Assembly: GCA_900239685.1 (NCBI GenBank)
Contig: OENT01000702.1
Coordinates: 1-64,000 of the forward strand
From: Rotaria macrura
Taxonomy: Eukaryota; Rotifera; Eurotatoria; Philodinida; Philodinidae
Direction: 5' to 3'
DNA length: 64,000 bases
Shown here: positions 62,550 to 64,000 of the stretch, in pieces
Position numbering within the stretch: position 1 is the first letter of the stretch
Layout of the letters: each line of letters starts with the position of its first letter
Position numbers and translations under genes: made by a program
The notes under the pieces: generated by a model
The model's database searches: none
What the model was told of the DNA's origin: nothing
Seen by the model: only the letters and a program-made list of their open reading frames with translations

Positions 62550-64000
62550 CTACACTGTGTATGTATACGTAAATCTTCCATTTGGTGCGGAATCTCCTTT
62601 GTCAATAAAATTGAGCGGATCAGATGTATATAAAACATCTGCTGACAACCATTTAAATTGCAAATTGATTCTTGTATTATTAATATTTAGTGATTGATAG
62701 GAAAGAGCGAAATGTAATTCATTATAACCACTATTTCCGATAGTTATTGTTTGTTGACATTGCCAATGATCGGTATTATTAATATTTTTCTGTAGTTGCT
62801 CTTGGCCTAAATCAACCAAATAATCAAAACCAAGCCAGCCTGTTGTATAATTATTGTCTGTATTCAAAAGTAACCAATTAAGTTTATTGTCTTCTATCCA
62901 TTGTCCATTAGAACGTAGATAAAAATATAAACTTATACCATCACGTGCTACTTGCATTCTTTCTAAATCATTTCGTTGACTATAGTCCATAAGTTGCCCA
63001 CCTTGATCACCATAACGTGAATGATTACGAGATGGAATATCGAATAAATCATCGAAATAGTAGGGTGTAACATTATTCCATTGCGTAAAATCTTGATTAA
63101 TAACAATGGTTTTTGGTTTCGATGGTATTTCTGGTTTTGTCATGCCTTTGAAACGGCGAATATAACTAACAAGTTGATAATAATAATTATCTCCATGTCC
63201 ACTAGTCATTGGTTCAATGTCACGTGAATATTCTTGAATGAATTCATCGACAAAATACGTTGTACCTATTGGCCATTGTTTACCAATAAATGAATTTCGC
63301 GCACTTGTTTGAATGAATCGTTGAGCAATCCATTCATTCCATCCAGTAACAAATATAAATGATGGATCAATGCTCAGTGCATGTTTCCATTGTTGAGAAA
63401 AATATGTGCCTATCATGGGATTAATTTGATCAGGTTCATGCTGTGTTGGACCGTCAAATGAACGACCAATGTTCATCACAGGATGACCAGCGACTGTAAC
63501 ACATGTTTGCTCAAGTTGTCCAGTTCCATTATAGCCACTTCCTTGTGGATAATTATCAATCCACGGCCATTTATTACGACCATCACCATACCATTGTTGA
63601 TCTTTCGTCCATGCCCATGATTCACGTATAGTAAAAAAATTTAACAAATCCGACGGAAATCCATCTGGATTGGCAAATATAAGCGGTTTACCATTCCAAA
63701 CAAACCATAAATCTCTATAGAGATTTTTGCTGTATAAATTTTCGTATAATTTTCTAACTGTTTGTTGACTCGATGACCATGTTATAAAACAAAATTTTGG
63801 TGTACGCATTAGTCGTGATCTCATATCCGTATAGATATCGGCGATTTTCGACCAAATATTATCGTATGTGAATGCATTTGTTGCATCGAGAATTAACGTA
63901 TCAACACCAGCATCAGCTAACATTTGTGCATGTTTTCTTATAACGAAATCATCATCCATCAAATAATAATTTAAATATGGTTGGCCCCAATGATGAAATT
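62550..64000 (-). CDS. GH99-like/WbsX-type TIM-barrel glycoside hydrolase homologue, 5' end outside window
   Basis: Open from the window edge to the stop at 62550-62552 without an intron, about 482 codons. The readable N-terminal part is FHHWGQPYLNYYLMDDDFVI, then RKHAQMLADAGVDTLILDAT and NAFTYDNIW. This resembles bacterial proteins of the GH99-like superfamily, in which a barrel strand is followed by helix RHAQMLADAGVD (from memory). The conserved FVTGWNEWIAQRF carries the WNEW motif of that group, at about residues 219-222 counted from the edge. After about residue 295 a second, beta-rich domain with LYFYLRSNGQW and WLGFDYLVDLGQ looks like a carbohydrate-binding module. The substrate is unknown. 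The missing N-terminus may hold a signal peptide. Bacterial affinity and the uninterrupted frame suggest horizontal acquisition (inference). Confidence 0.8.
   Translation of the reverse strand, partial: FHHWGQPYLNYYLMDDDFVIRKHAQMLADAGVDTLILDATNAFTYDNIWSKIADIYTDMRSRLMRTPKFCFITWSSSQQTVRKLYENLYSKNLYRDLWFVWNGKPLIFANPDGFPSDLLNFFTIRESWAWTKDQQWYGDGRNKWPWIDNYPQGSGYNGTGQLEQTCVTVAGHPVMNIGRSFDGPTQHEPDQINPMIGTYFSQQWKHALSIDPSFIFVTGWNEWIAQRFIQTSARNSFIGKQWPIGTTYFVDEFIQEYSRDIEPMTSGHGDNYYYQLVSYIRRFKGMTKPEIPSKPKTIVINQDFTQWNNVTPYYFDDLFDIPSRNHSRYGDQGGQLMDYSQRNDLERMQVARDGISLYFYLRSNGQWIEDNKLNWLLLNTDNNYTTGWLGFDYLVDLGQEQLQKNINNTDHWQCQQTITIGNSGYNELHFALSYQSLNINNTRINLQFKWLSADVLYTSDPLNFIDKGDSAPNGRFTYTYTV

Overview
The window is AT-rich animal DNA with eukaryotic, spliced genes. 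Most introns are 50-65 nt GT-AG introns; a minority are 1.1-1.6 kb. The gene content fits a bdelloid rotifer (inference). The reasons are very short introns, metazoan genes (U2AF2, FLVCR, CCDC88, EGF/Ly6-type secreted proteins), two genes of bacterial type (a ParA/MinD-like ATPase and a GH99-like glycoside hydrolase-type protein) and many small DNA transposons. I cannot name the species. A single N at 3144 sits exactly at the centre of a long palindrome, so the sequence was joined or masked there.

Layout. 1-12.2 kb is gene-poor and repeat-rich. It holds two tandem satellites (period about 149 and 113 bp), a dispersed inverted pair, a palindromic element with the N, a 122-bp hAT-type MITE with an 8-bp target duplication, a TA-flanked element built of GGATCC/ATCGGATT words, three related CCCAGG-ended elements built of CGTATACGG-like words, a 479-bp foldback element and a 448-bp TA-flanked element. 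The only gene-like trace is a possible Skp1-like fragment at 4.6-4.9 kb. 12.4-15.5 kb (+) is U2AF2, ten exons. 16.4-18.6 kb (+) encodes a 715-residue low-complexity protein that I do not recognise. 19.7-23.2 kb (-) is an FLVCR-family transporter with one apparent 1-nt frameshift. It is head-to-head with a 19-exon CCDC88 (Girdin/Daple) homologue at 23.8-35.6 kb (+). 36.9-41.9 kb (+) is a predicted secreted protein of about 639 residues with no recognisable domain; one intron carries an 872-bp hAT-type element. 43.5-52.1 kb (-) is a large secreted protein with an Ly6/uPAR-like head and about 38 EGF-like repeats, partly in recent tandem duplications. 55.8-57.9 kb (-) is a ParA-type ATPase with introns. 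62.6-64.0 kb (-, cut by the window edge) is the glycoside hydrolase-type protein.

The genes do not form a pathway; this is an ordinary eukaryotic neighbourhood. The most unusual theme is structural. At least eight small transposon-like elements of several terminal families are each filled with reiterated short near-palindromic words, several of which (CGTATACGG, CCGGT) also occur at or near the element's own ends. Other points for a second look are the domesticated ParA ATPase with an arginine in place of its signature lysine, and a GC3-rich orphan open frame antisense inside an EGF-gene intron.

All exon models come from reading splice signals, checking phase from exon to exon, and comparing with remembered family sequences. 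No alignment or search was run.
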